Assembly (NCBI RefSeq): GCF_009931115.1
Contig: NZ_CP047491.1
Coordinates: 3,299,501 to 3,363,500, forward strand
DNA: 64,000 nucleotides
Origin: Microbulbifer hydrolyticus
Lineage (GTDB): Bacteria; Pseudomonadota; Gammaproteobacteria; Pseudomonadales; Cellvibrionaceae
Reading direction: 5' to 3'
Below are positions 1 to 8,700 of this stretch, one piece after another; the first letter of the stretch is position 1; each line of letters opens with the position of its first letter. The notes beneath the pieces are model-generated. The model was given only the letters and a program-made list of their open reading frames with translations, searched no databases and was not told where the DNA came from. The translations under genes and the position numbers were made by a program.

Positions 1-429
1 GATACTATCGATCGGCAACAGATATTCATTTTCGCTGTCGATTCGCAGGACTATTTCATCCCCCTCCACGCCAGCCAGCAGGCCGCGCCATTTACGCTGC
101 CCATCCAGAGGCATGCGCAGTCGCAATTCCACCTGCGCGCCGATAAAGCGCTGGTACTGCTCAAGCTTGTACAGCGGCCGATCCATACCCGGGGATGACA
201 CTTCCAGGGTGTAGCGGCTGTTGATCGGGTCTTCCACGTCCATTACCGCACTGACCTGGCGGCTGACCTTCTCGCAGTCTTCCACGGAAATTCCACGCTC
301 CGCATCGATATAGATCCGCAGCAGGGCGTTGCGGCCGTGGGTCTGGTAATCGATCCCCCACAGCTCACAATCCAGTGACTCGACCACCGGAGCCAGAAGC
401 TCTTCCAAAATTTCGCGCTTGCTTGCCAT
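1..429 (-). CDS. rimP: Ribosome maturation factor RimP (3' end outside window)
   Basis: RimP is a cytoplasmic factor for 30S subunit maturation. The 143 visible codons read from an ATG at 427-429 and show the family's usual features: the N-terminal helix with ESLDCELWGIDY, the segment LRIYIDAERGISVEDC, and the highly conserved VSSPGMDRPL near residue 90, followed by the start of the SH3-like C-terminal domain. RimP is normally about 150 residues, so only a few codons are missing beyond base 1. In related bacteria it begins the rimP-nusA-infB operon, which would continue to the left of the window. It lies downstream of two initiator tRNA genes on the same strand, but a hairpin terminator separates them. 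Recognition is secure; only the C-terminus is unseen. Confidence 0.95.
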   Translation of the reverse strand, partial: MASKREILEELLAPVVESLDCELWGIDYQTHGRNALLRIYIDAERGISVEDCEKVSRQVSAVMDVEDPINSRYTLEVSSPGMDRPLYKLEQYQRFIGAQVELRLRMPLDGQRKWRGLLAGVEGDEIVLRIDSENEYLLPIDSI

Positions 430-602
430 ATCACCACTTTGGCCCGGCGATCGGCCGGGGCAGATGTGCAACGGCATCTGCACGTTGCAAAAACAAAAAA
501 TGGGCAGCGAAGCTAGCCCCACGGTCCGAATGAGAAACCGCGGCGCCGACTCCCGGCCCATTCGGATGGCAAACCAGGACAGGCCTGTTTGCCGCAGATA
601 CG

Positions 603-626
603 AAAAAGCCCCTAACAGGGGCTTTT
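603..626 (-). terminator. Rho-independent terminator after the tRNA-fMet pair
   Basis: On the minus strand a stem AAAGCCCCT/AGGGGCTTT with a three-base loop runs straight into further T residues. It lies about 40 bases past the 3' end of the second tRNA-fMet in transcription order and upstream of rimP, so it should end the tRNA transcript. Confidence 0.75.
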
Positions 627-665
627 ACTGCGTAGTCACATATTACTACATGTGGCTACAGAATT

Positions 666-742
<77 letters not shown>

Positions 743-794
743 ACAACTCTAGGGTTTGGCGACCGCTTAGACCTCATGAAGTATAAGCAGAATT

Positions 795-871
<77 letters not shown>

Positions 872-947
872 CCAACGACCCTGGAAACCGCCCCTGGTAA
901 AGTTCGGTTTCCTGCGGTGGGTTGCCCCAACCGCTCAGAGGCTGCGC

Positions 948-976
948 ATTCTATTGACCGCCCCCCGGGGAGTCAA
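948..976 (-). promoter_or_regulatory. Sigma70 promoter of the tRNA-fMet genes
   Basis: On the minus strand TTGACT (971-976) and TAGAAT (948-953) are separated by exactly 17 bases. The predicted start is near 941, and the bases just after the -10 are GC-rich (GCGCAGCC), as in stringently controlled stable-RNA promoters. It sits about 75 bases before the first tRNA. This is inferred from motif spacing only. Confidence 0.75.
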
Positions 977-1118
977 GCCACATTTGTCATTTCTTCCGCC
1001 ACCCGGTGAATGCGACTCGCGCGTCGTCACACCACACCCTCGCAAGGCCATATATTACGCCACTCTCGCGCTCGTTCGAGACGGTGGAGAGGGCACGAAA
1101 AAATATTTACACCATCGC

Positions 1119-1149
1119 AATTGATATCAATTCTCATTTTCTTTAGTAT
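1119..1149 (+). promoter_or_regulatory. Fur-box promoter of the TonB receptor gene
   Basis: TTGATA (1121-1126) and TAGTAT (1144-1149) are 17 bases apart, giving a good sigma70 promoter. An AT-rich imperfect palindrome (1119-1140: AATTGATATCAATTCTCATT) resembles the classic Fur box and overlaps the -35 and spacer, where a bound repressor would block polymerase. That fits iron repression of the TonB-dependent receptor that starts at 1294. The inference is from sequence similarity alone. Confidence 0.7.
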
Positions 1150-1293
1150 CTCGCCAAATCATCACAAACGCGACGTCCAGCCACCGGAGCAGCCCGCCCC
1201 GAGTGCCGGATACGCCGCAACCGCGGTGCGGCCTGAAGTCCTTGCTGCCCCCGACTTATATAAATTCACACAACATCGTATTAGGAGCCCCGC
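1150..1293 (+). other. Leader of the TonB receptor gene
   Basis: About 135 untranslated bases lie between the Fur-box promoter and the start codon. They contain a small hairpin (GCCGC/GCGGC near 1212-1230) and the ribosome site TTAGGAG just before the ATG. No aptamer could be recognised. With the two divergent promoters this accounts for the 422-base gap between the tRNA and the receptor. Confidence 0.4.
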
Positions 1294-3393
1294 ATGCGCT
1301 GCCTGAAGACTTCTATTGCCCTGGCCATTGCGACTGCCAGCACAGCCACCTTCGCCGCGGAAACGGATTCCCTTATAGAGGAAGAAGTTGTCGTAACAGC
1401 CAGCCGTACCGAAAAGCCCCTGAGCGCGATCCCCAACACCGTCACCCTGATCGACCAGCAGGAACTGACCAGCCAGATGGCCGCCACCAGCGACCTGTCG
1501 ACCATTCTCGGCAACCTGATCCCCAGCTTCTCCCCCAGCCGTCAAAAGATGACCAGCTCCGGCGAGAGCCTGCGCGGCCGCAAGCCGCTGTACCTGATCG
1601 ACGGCGTGCCCCAGTCCAACCCGCTGCGCAATGGCGGGCGCGACGGCCACACCATCGACCCGCTGGTACTGGAGCGCGTGGAAGTGATCCACGGTGCCAA
1701 CGCGATTCACGGCATGGGGGCTTCAGGCGGCATCATCAACCTGGTTAGCCGCACCCCCAGCGACGAGTTCCAGCAGAGCGTGCGTGTCGAGTCTGCACTT
1801 CAGAGTGAGGACTTGGGTGAATCCGCGGGATACAACGGCAGCTACAGCCTCTCCGGCAAAGTGGACGCAGTGGATGTACTGGCGAGCGTTACCTACCGCA
1901 GTAGCGGTGTCGGCTATGACGCCAATGGCGATATTGTCGGTTTCGACAATACCCAGGGCGATACCATGGACAGTGAAACTACCAATGCCTTTATCAAGAC
2001 TGGCTACAGCTGGGACGACCAGCGCGTACAGCTGACCGTCAACCGCTTTCTGGTGGAGGGCAACAACAACTGGTTGAGCGTGGACGGCGATATCGCCGCC
2101 GGCATTGCCACCACCGCCGTCGAAGCCCCGGTACCCGGCGATGCGCCCTCCAACGAGGTCACCACCATCAATCTGCAGTACAGCAACGAAGACCTGTTCG
2201 GCCAGAAAGTACGTGCCCAGGTATTTTCCCAGGACTTCGCCGGCACTTACGGGGGCGGCACCTTCGGTACCTTCCAGGACCCCGCCTACGGCGATGAAAT
2301 CTTTGACCAGTCCCAGAACAACTCGGAAAAGCGCGGCCTGAAACTGACCCTGATCAAGGACGATATCGCCGGCAGCGCAATCAGCCTGGCCTATGGTGTC
2401 GACCTGCTGCAGGACGAAACCTGGCAGCAGCTGGTACAGACCGGCCGCGCCTGGGTTCCACCAACCAAGTACAAAAGCACGGCACCTTACGCGCAGGCCG
2501 AATTCAGCGGGATCGAGCAGGTGACCATCACCGCCGGCGTGCGCCATGAGCGCTCCAAACTGAACGTCGATGACTTCACCACCCTGGCCTCCTATGGCAG
2601 CCAGTTTGTGGAAGGTGGCAACCCCGAGTTCAGCGAAACCCTCGCCAATATCGGCGCAACCTACGCGGTAACCGATAGCCTGCGCATCTACGCCAACTAC
2701 TCCGAAGGTTTCTCCATGCCCGACGTCGGCCGGGTACTGCGCGGCATCAGTGAGCCGGGCCTGAATGCGGAGAGCTTCCTCGAACTGAAACCGATCCTGA
2801 CCCAGAACCATGAACTGGGCCTCGACTTCAACAACGAGCGCTTTGGAGCGCAGGTCGCGGTTTACTCCTCCGACTCCGATTTTGGACAGCGCCTGGCTCT
2901 GGGCGATGACGGCATCTACAGCGTAAAGCGTGAAAAAACCGACATCGATGGCGCCGAGCTGCGTGGCCAGTGGTTTGCGACCGACACCGATACCCTGGAA
3001 GTCCGCTACGCCTACACCAAGGGCCGCTACGACAACGATGGCGACGGCAAGGTGGATACTGACCTGGACGGTCGCAATATCTCTCCCAACCGCTTCAACC
3101 TGAGCTGGGCACGCAGCTGGACCGAAAACCTCAGCACCCGCCTGCAGGCCAACTGGCTGCTGGACCGGGACTTTGAAAACAGCACCGGTGAAATTACTAC
3201 CGAATTCAACGGCTACACCATTGTCGACGCGAGCGCACAACTGAAGGCGCTCGGTGGCGAGTTTGCCCTGGGCCTGCAGAACCTGACCAATGAAGACTAT
3301 TTCACCTACTACTCCCAGACCGCGGGCAACAACACCCGCAACTTCAAGGGACTGGGGCGCAGCGTGAACCTGTCTTACTCCAAGGTATTCTGA
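1294..3393 (+). CDS. TonB-dependent outer-membrane receptor, probably iron/siderophore
   Basis: This 699-residue protein should form a 22-strand outer-membrane barrel with an N-terminal plug that imports ligands using TonB energy. Residues 1-22 are a Sec signal peptide ending ATFAA. A TonB box, EEEVVVTAS, follows at about 29-37. The plug motifs SLRGRKPLYLIDGVP and VEVIHGANAIHGMGASGGIINLVS are clear. The C-terminus shows the family signature LQNLTNEDYFTYYSQ and ends in phenylalanine as barrel proteins do. The start is set by the TTAGGAG site. A Fur-like box in the promoter and the PepSY protein downstream point to ferric-siderophore uptake; the ligand itself cannot be read from the sequence. 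Confidence 0.92.
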   Translation: MRCLKTSIALAIATASTATFAAETDSLIEEEVVVTASRTEKPLSAIPNTVTLIDQQELTSQMAATSDLSTILGNLIPSFSPSRQKMTSSGESLRGRKPLYLIDGVPQSNPLRNGGRDGHTIDPLVLERVEVIHGANAIHGMGASGGIINLVSRTPSDEFQQSVRVESALQSEDLGESAGYNGSYSLSGKVDAVDVLASVTYRSSGVGYDANGDIVGFDNTQGDTMDSETTNAFIKTGYSWDDQRVQLTVNRFLVEGNNNWLSVDGDIAAGIATTAVEAPVPGDAPSNEVTTINLQYSNEDLFGQKVRAQVFSQDFAGTYGGGTFGTFQDPAYGDEIFDQSQNNSEKRGLKLTLIKDDIAGSAISLAYGVDLLQDETWQQLVQTGRAWVPPTKYKSTAPYAQAEFSGIEQVTITAGVRHERSKLNVDDFTTLASYGSQFVEGGNPEFSETLANIGATYAVTDSLRIYANYSEGFSMPDVGRVLRGISEPGLNAESFLELKPILTQNHELGLDFNNERFGAQVAVYSSDSDFGQRLALGDDGIYSVKREKTDIDGAELRGQWFATDTDTLEVRYAYTKGRYDNDGDGKVDTDLDGRNISPNRFNLSWARSWTENLSTRLQANWLLDRDFENSTGEITTEFNGYTIVDASAQLKALGGEFALGLQNLTNEDYFTYYSQTAGNNTRNFKGLGRSVNLSYSKVF

Positions 3394-3455
3394 TCGGCGG
3401 TAGCCGCGAAAAATGTTCGCCTGCCCTGCAGGCGAACCAAAACAAGCTCTTATCC

Positions 3456-4637
3456 ATGCGCAAAACATTTTTCATCCTGCACAAGTACGCCGGCCTGTTC
3501 CTGGGCCTGCTGCTTTCACTGATCGGAATCACCGGCAGCCTGCTGGTGTTCGATCATGTGCTGGATGAAACCCTCGCGCCGGAAACCGTCACCTTCCGCC
3601 CCTCGACACACCCGGCCAGCTACGCGGAAATCCTTGCCGCGGCCCAGGCCGCCGTTCCGGGCAACCCCTCCCCTACCCGGCTGATGATCCAGCGGCAGGC
3701 CGGCAGCCCGCATGTGGTCCGCTTCCCGAGGCCGGAGGGCGCTCCCGGACCTGTCGAGGTTACGGTGTCGCCTACGGATGCGGAGGTGCTCGCCGTGCGC
3801 GGCTGGGGCACACCCGAGTACACCATGACCTGGATTTATCGCCTGCATTACACCTTGCTGGCCGGTAAAAACGGCAAGACCGTGGTCGGGCTGATGGGGC
3901 TGCTGTTGATGGTGTTCTGCGTAACGGGCGCGGTGTTGTGGTGGCCAAAACGGAGCAGGGCAAAAAGTAACGGCAAAAACGGGCAGCGCGACTGGAAGCG
4001 CGCCTTCTCGATATCCCGCAGTGGCAACCGCTTTCGCTTCTATTTCGACGTGCACAAAGTGTTTGGAATCTATTTCCTGCCGCTACTGCTGATGATCAGC
4101 TTTTCCGGTGTGACCCTGGTATTTCCGCAGCAGGTGGAAGCCGTGGTCGGCAGCCTGTTCGCCACCGAGCCACGTCCGGCCCTGCCGCCATCGCGCACCG
4201 ACCGCGGCGTGCCACTGACCGCCGACGAAGTGGTTGCCATCGGCGAACGCGCCTTCCCCGGCGGTGTGCTCAAGCGTATCTACCTGCCCCGCAATGAAGG
4301 CGACAGCTACGGCCTGACGTTTCGCGCCGATGGAGAGGCGTGGACCAATTATGGTGCGAGTATCGCGCGGGTGGACCAGTACAGCGGCGAGCTGTTGATG
4401 ACACAGAACGTCACCGAGATCCCCCTCGGCAACAAGATCCTGCGCTGGCAGTTCCCCCTGCACAATGGCGATGCCCTCGGTATTGTTGGACGCTGGCTGG
4501 TACTTTTGGCAGGCTTGGTTCCGGCGCTTCTGTTCGCCACCGGCAGCTACCTCTGGTGGAAGAAACGCCGGCTTCAGCGCCAGAAGGCATCGACGGCGTC
4601 CGGCAATGCCCGGATACGCCAGACTTCTGCCGCCTGA
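3456..4637 (+). CDS. PepSY-associated transmembrane protein, iron-uptake linked
   Basis: This 393-residue inner-membrane protein of the PepSY_TM family starts MRKTFFILHKYAGLFLGLLL, the usual opening of these proteins, with histidines in the first membrane segment. Further membrane spans lie near residues 140-165, 200-225 and 350-370, and a periplasmic PepSY-type region lies between (GWGTPEYTMTWIYRLHYTLL). Proteins of this family are commonly encoded next to TonB-dependent siderophore receptors and some act as inner-membrane ferric-siderophore reductases. It begins 62 bases after the receptor and is probably cotranscribed from the Fur-regulated promoter. No strong ribosome site is visible before the ATG, which suggests translational coupling. 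The exact reaction is not established. Confidence 0.85.
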   Translation: MRKTFFILHKYAGLFLGLLLSLIGITGSLLVFDHVLDETLAPETVTFRPSTHPASYAEILAAAQAAVPGNPSPTRLMIQRQAGSPHVVRFPRPEGAPGPVEVTVSPTDAEVLAVRGWGTPEYTMTWIYRLHYTLLAGKNGKTVVGLMGLLLMVFCVTGAVLWWPKRSRAKSNGKNGQRDWKRAFSISRSGNRFRFYFDVHKVFGIYFLPLLLMISFSGVTLVFPQQVEAVVGSLFATEPRPALPPSRTDRGVPLTADEVVAIGERAFPGGVLKRIYLPRNEGDSYGLTFRADGEAWTNYGASIARVDQYSGELLMTQNVTEIPLGNKILRWQFPLHNGDALGIVGRWLVLLAGLVPALLFATGSYLWWKKRRLQRQKASTASGNARIRQTSAA

Positions 4638-4710
4638 ATCAACGCTGGCAGCGTCAAGGTTCAACTGCTAGTTTGAATCCACTCCCCGAACGAAGATAAG
4701 GAAATCCACC

Positions 4711-5736
4711 GTGAAAGCCATCGGGCTGCATCAGTACCTGCCGATCGACAAAGAAGAGTCCCTCGCTGACCTCAACATAGACCGCCCCACGCCCGGCCCA
4801 CGCGACTTGCTGGTGTCGATCAAGGCCATTGCGGTCAACCCGGTAGACACCAAGGTACGCGCGCCCAAGGCCACGCCTGTCACCGAAACCACCCCCAAAA
4901 TTCTCGGCTGGGACGCAGCCGGCGAAGTGGTCGCGGTTGGCAGTGAGGTGAAAAACTTTGCCGAGGGCGACCGGGTTTTTTACGCCGGCGATATCACCCG
5001 CCCGGGCTGCAACAGCGAATTCCAGCTGGTGGATGAGCGTATTGTCGGGAAAATGCCCCGCACCCAGGACTTCCAGGCCTCGGCGGCACTGCCACTGACC
5101 AGTATCACCGCATGGGAAGCACTGTTCGACCGGCTGGGTATTTCGCCCGAGGGCAAAGACAGCGGGAAAACGATTCTGATCGTCGGTGGTGCGGGTGGAG
5201 TGGGCTCGATTGCCATTCAGCTGGCGAGCACACTCGCCAAGCTAAACGTCATCGCCACCGCCTCACGAACAAAATCCAGCATGTGGGTGAAGGAAATGGG
5301 TGCCCGGCATGTGGTGAATCACCGCAACCCGCTGGACCAGGAGCTGAAAGACATCGGCTTTGAAAACGTCGATTATATTCTGTGCCTGAACAATACCGAC
5401 CAGCACTTTCCAGCGATGGCCAGTGCGATCAAGCCCCAGGGGAAAATCTGCACCATTGTGGAAAATACGGCGCCCCTGGAAATCGGCCTGCTGAAAGCCA
5501 AAAGTGCGACGTTTGTGTGGGAGTTCATGTTCACCCGCGCCATGTTCCAGACCGAAGACATGGAACAGCAGGGCGTATTGCTCAACCGCATCGCCGAACT
5601 GATCGACCGGGAAACGCTGGTGACCACGGTGGGAGAAACCATCGAGCCCATCAATGCCACCAACCTGCGCCTCGCCCATCGTCAGCTGGAGACAGGAAGT
5701 ACGATTGGAAAGATTGTGCTGGCGGGGTGGGAGTGA
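4711..5736 (+). CDS. Zinc-type/quinone-reductase-like MDR oxidoreductase
   Basis: This 341-residue soluble member of the medium-chain dehydrogenase/reductase superfamily resembles the 'zinc-binding alcohol dehydrogenase family' close to quinone oxidoreductases. The N-terminal GroES-like domain has AVNPVDTKVR and ILGWDAAGEVVAVGSEV; the nucleotide-binding motif VGGAGGVGSIAIQLAS begins near residue 155. The catalytic-zinc cysteine and structural-zinc cysteines of true alcohol dehydrogenases are not apparent, so it is probably zinc-free and NADPH-dependent like QorA. The start is a GTG preceded by AAGGAA at good spacing. It follows the PepSY gene by 73 bases and may share its transcript. The substrate is unknown. 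Confidence 0.85.
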   Translation: MKAIGLHQYLPIDKEESLADLNIDRPTPGPRDLLVSIKAIAVNPVDTKVRAPKATPVTETTPKILGWDAAGEVVAVGSEVKNFAEGDRVFYAGDITRPGCNSEFQLVDERIVGKMPRTQDFQASAALPLTSITAWEALFDRLGISPEGKDSGKTILIVGGAGGVGSIAIQLASTLAKLNVIATASRTKSSMWVKEMGARHVVNHRNPLDQELKDIGFENVDYILCLNNTDQHFPAMASAIKPQGKICTIVENTAPLEIGLLKAKSATFVWEFMFTRAMFQTEDMEQQGVLLNRIAELIDRETLVTTVGETIEPINATNLRLAHRQLETGSTIGKIVLAGWE

Positions 5737-5747
5737 CCCCACCCCGC
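5722..5747. terminator. Hairpin between convergent genes
   Basis: A perfect 9-bp GC stem (GCGGGGTGG at 5722-5730 with CCACCCCGC at 5739-5747) encloses the stop codon of the plus-strand oxidoreductase and lies just past the stop of the minus-strand OmpA/barrel gene. There is no T-tract on either side, so it is at best a weak or Rho-assisted bidirectional terminator. Confidence 0.45.
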
Positions 5748-5751
5748 ACCG

Positions 5752-8700
5752 TTAAAACTTACCCACCATATTGATAAAGACGCCCTGGCTGTCGTAGTCC
5801 AGGTCGGTCAGGTCATCGGAGAAGTCGGTGAAGTTGTAGCCGATGCCCGCCTTGAAGTTACGCCCCATCTGACGATACAGCGCCAGCAGTGCGCCGCTCT
5901 TGCGGTCGCCGGCGTCCGGCAGGTCGAGCAGGCGGCCCTCGATGAGCAGGTCCCACTTGTTGACGAAGTGCCAGTCGGCGCGCAGCACATACAGGCTGGC
6001 GGCACTGTCGAAGAACTCCGGGTTATCCCGTTCCATACTCAACTGACCGAGGCGATAGGCGTACTTGGCACCGATGGTCCAGCGCTGGGTGAGATCGTAG
6101 TTGGTGTCCACCGAGAAGATATGGCTCTTCTGCACAAACTCGGTCGCGCTGTTTCTGCTGTTGGATGTCACCAGCACCTGATCGGTAGTGGGCACATTGT
6201 AAAAGTAGGTGTACTTCAGCAATGTGTTCCAGCGGTCGTTCGCCACCGGGCGGTATGCATAGCCCATCACGCCCTCGGTGAACTTGCCGTCGTAGAACTC
6301 GCCCTGTGAGCTCTGGCTGTCGGAGTAATTCAGCTTGCCCACAAGGCGCCAGTCCGGGCTGATCTGGAAGCTCAGGGCGTTTTTCAGTAGCCAGGTCTTG
6401 CGCTCGTTTTCCAGTACCGTGTCCGGATCGGATAGCGTCTGCATATTGTCCACGCGGTATTCCACCGCACTGGACAGGCGCAGGTCGCCGTCATTGAAGC
6501 CCATGCTGGCCCCCACCGCGCGACGCTCGGTTTCAGCACCGGTGCGTGGGTCCTCTAACGTGCCCGCTTCCAGGCTGGTGCCGTAATTCCATTTGTCGCT
6601 GGGCGCCAGGTCCACACCGAGGGCGTGGGTCAGGCCGGTGGAGACATCCCCGTGGGTATAGCGCTCCTCACCATAGATACTCGTGGTATCACTGAAGCGG
6701 CTGCGGAAACCGCTGTTGAGGTTACCCTTGCGCGCGCGCACACCGGTATCGGTGCGCTCATTGTCGAGGGTGTAATTCAGGTAAAGGTTGGTGCGATCGG
6801 TCACCAGGAAGTCGGTGCCGAGGCGTGCCGCGGTGCCGGTATCGCCACCGGAGAGCTCACTGTCCAGGGTCAGGCGCTCGCTCACCCGGTAGGCGCCACC
6901 GAAACCGACGCGGTTGTTTTCATCGCGGTTGCCGGAAATCTCGGCGGTACGCTGCACGAATCCGAACGCGCTCCAGTCCGCACCGGAGTCGTAACTGGCC
7001 TGCACAGCCACATCGGTACGATCACCCTGCTTCTGGGTAACCGGCACTATGGGCGAAAGGTCCTCACGGGAATCGGAACGAGCGGCAGCGGCGAGACGCC
7101 AGCGCTCACTCAGGCGATAACCCAGTTCCACATCGGTCGCTTCCGTCTGCAGGCCCTGCTGCTGCTCGCGGGTGTCGGCTTTAAGGCCCACATCAAAGCG
7201 CTCGCCGATCGGAAGGTTCACAGCGGCACCATACTGCTCGGTTTCGCGCGTTGCGAGCATACCGGGACCGGCGAAGCCCGCATCCCGTTGCTGCGCATAC
7301 ACGGACGCCGAACCCCGTGCGCCCTCGAAGAAATCCCCCACCTGCACGGCGGCTTCAAACTTGTTGGCACCCGCCTTGGCGTTGGGATCCAGCGGGGCCT
7401 GGTCAAAACTGCCCTGCTCGAAACTGCCCGGGTTGAAACTGTAGCCGCCGTCGAGTGAAGACAGGCTGTCGAGGGTGTTGCCCTGACTCTCGGCAACCTC
7501 GATTTTCATCCAGGTTCCGGCGGTTTTGCGCAGGATGAGATCGACACCATTTAAAGAAGATTCATTGTCTTCCTCGTCCTGCTGGCTGGCGCTTACGCCG
7601 ATCTTGACGTGATCACCGGCCCAGTAATGGGCGCGACCGCCCACGGCAAGGGTGTCGAGATCATCAAAGCCCGGAGTGTACTCGTAGCGGGCCACCAGGT
7701 ACTGCGGGTTACCGTTGTAGGATCCGTCCTGCACGATCAGGTTGTCATTGGCAATGGCAGACAGTGGGCGGTTCAACAGTACCCGCCCCTGAATGTAATC
7801 CACATCGTAGTCGATCACCGGAGTGAGGTTTTTCACCCCGAGCACGATGCCGGAGTTCTTGTCCCGTACCTCCACCCGCAGGCGCTCGGAACCGGTCAGG
7901 ATATCCTGGTGCCGCATGTAATAGAGGGAGCCACCGGTTCCGCGGAACTCGTCGCGCCCGGCGATGGTGCCCGGCTCCGCGCTGAAGGCGTCGATCTGGA
8001 AGCGTTTTTCACCGAAGTCGGTTACGTCATCGGTTTCAAAGTGGAAGTTGGCCCCGTAAAGCGCGCGGTCGATGTGAGCCAGTTCATTGTCGGTGTAGGA
8101 CGCATTGAAGTTACCCCACAGGCCGTAATCGTCGTAGTTTTCCAGCTTGATATAAAACTTGCCGGACGTGGGCGCATCTTCCACAACGGTGGAGTCGTCA
8201 CCAAAGGTCGGGTAGTAAAGATCACTGTCCAGACGACGGAAAAGTGCGTCCGGGTTCTTTTCCATAAAGTTGGTAAACAGATCTTCGACCGGCCCCTCTT
8301 CGGTATCAGCACTGGCAGAAAGCTGCCAGCCGTCGCCAAAGCTGCCGCTGGTGTAAAACGCCAGGCGGCCATCGTAACTGGCGGAGTTGTCGTAGTGGGT
8401 TTCATCCCCGGTAACCAGAGCCGCGGGGCCATTGGTATCGTCGCGGGCAATGGTCACGTCGGCGATACCCACGGTAAACCAGTCGTCGCGATTGAACTCC
8501 AGGTCCCGCAGGAACAGCTCGCCGTTGCCACTGTCATCCAGCACCGCCACTTCGACGGTGTGCAGGCCCTTGGCAAAAATTTCTTCGGCAACAAATTCAC
8601 CGCTGTTGCTCACCGGAATCTCGCGCCCGGCCAGCCACACACTGTGATTGGAGGGAATATCCGCACCGTTCACCAGCACCGCATTGCCGTTCACCGGAAT

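Noticed and set aside
1150-1260. Possible 3' part of a cobalamin riboswitch in the receptor leader
   Set aside because: A GCCACCGG and an AGTGCCGGATAC recall parts of the B12 aptamer, but the upstream core blocks are missing and the Fur box explains regulation.
1723-3468. 581-codon minus-strand open frame opposite the TonB receptor
   Set aside because: The receptor frame has signal peptide, TonB box and family motifs; the antisense frame has none.
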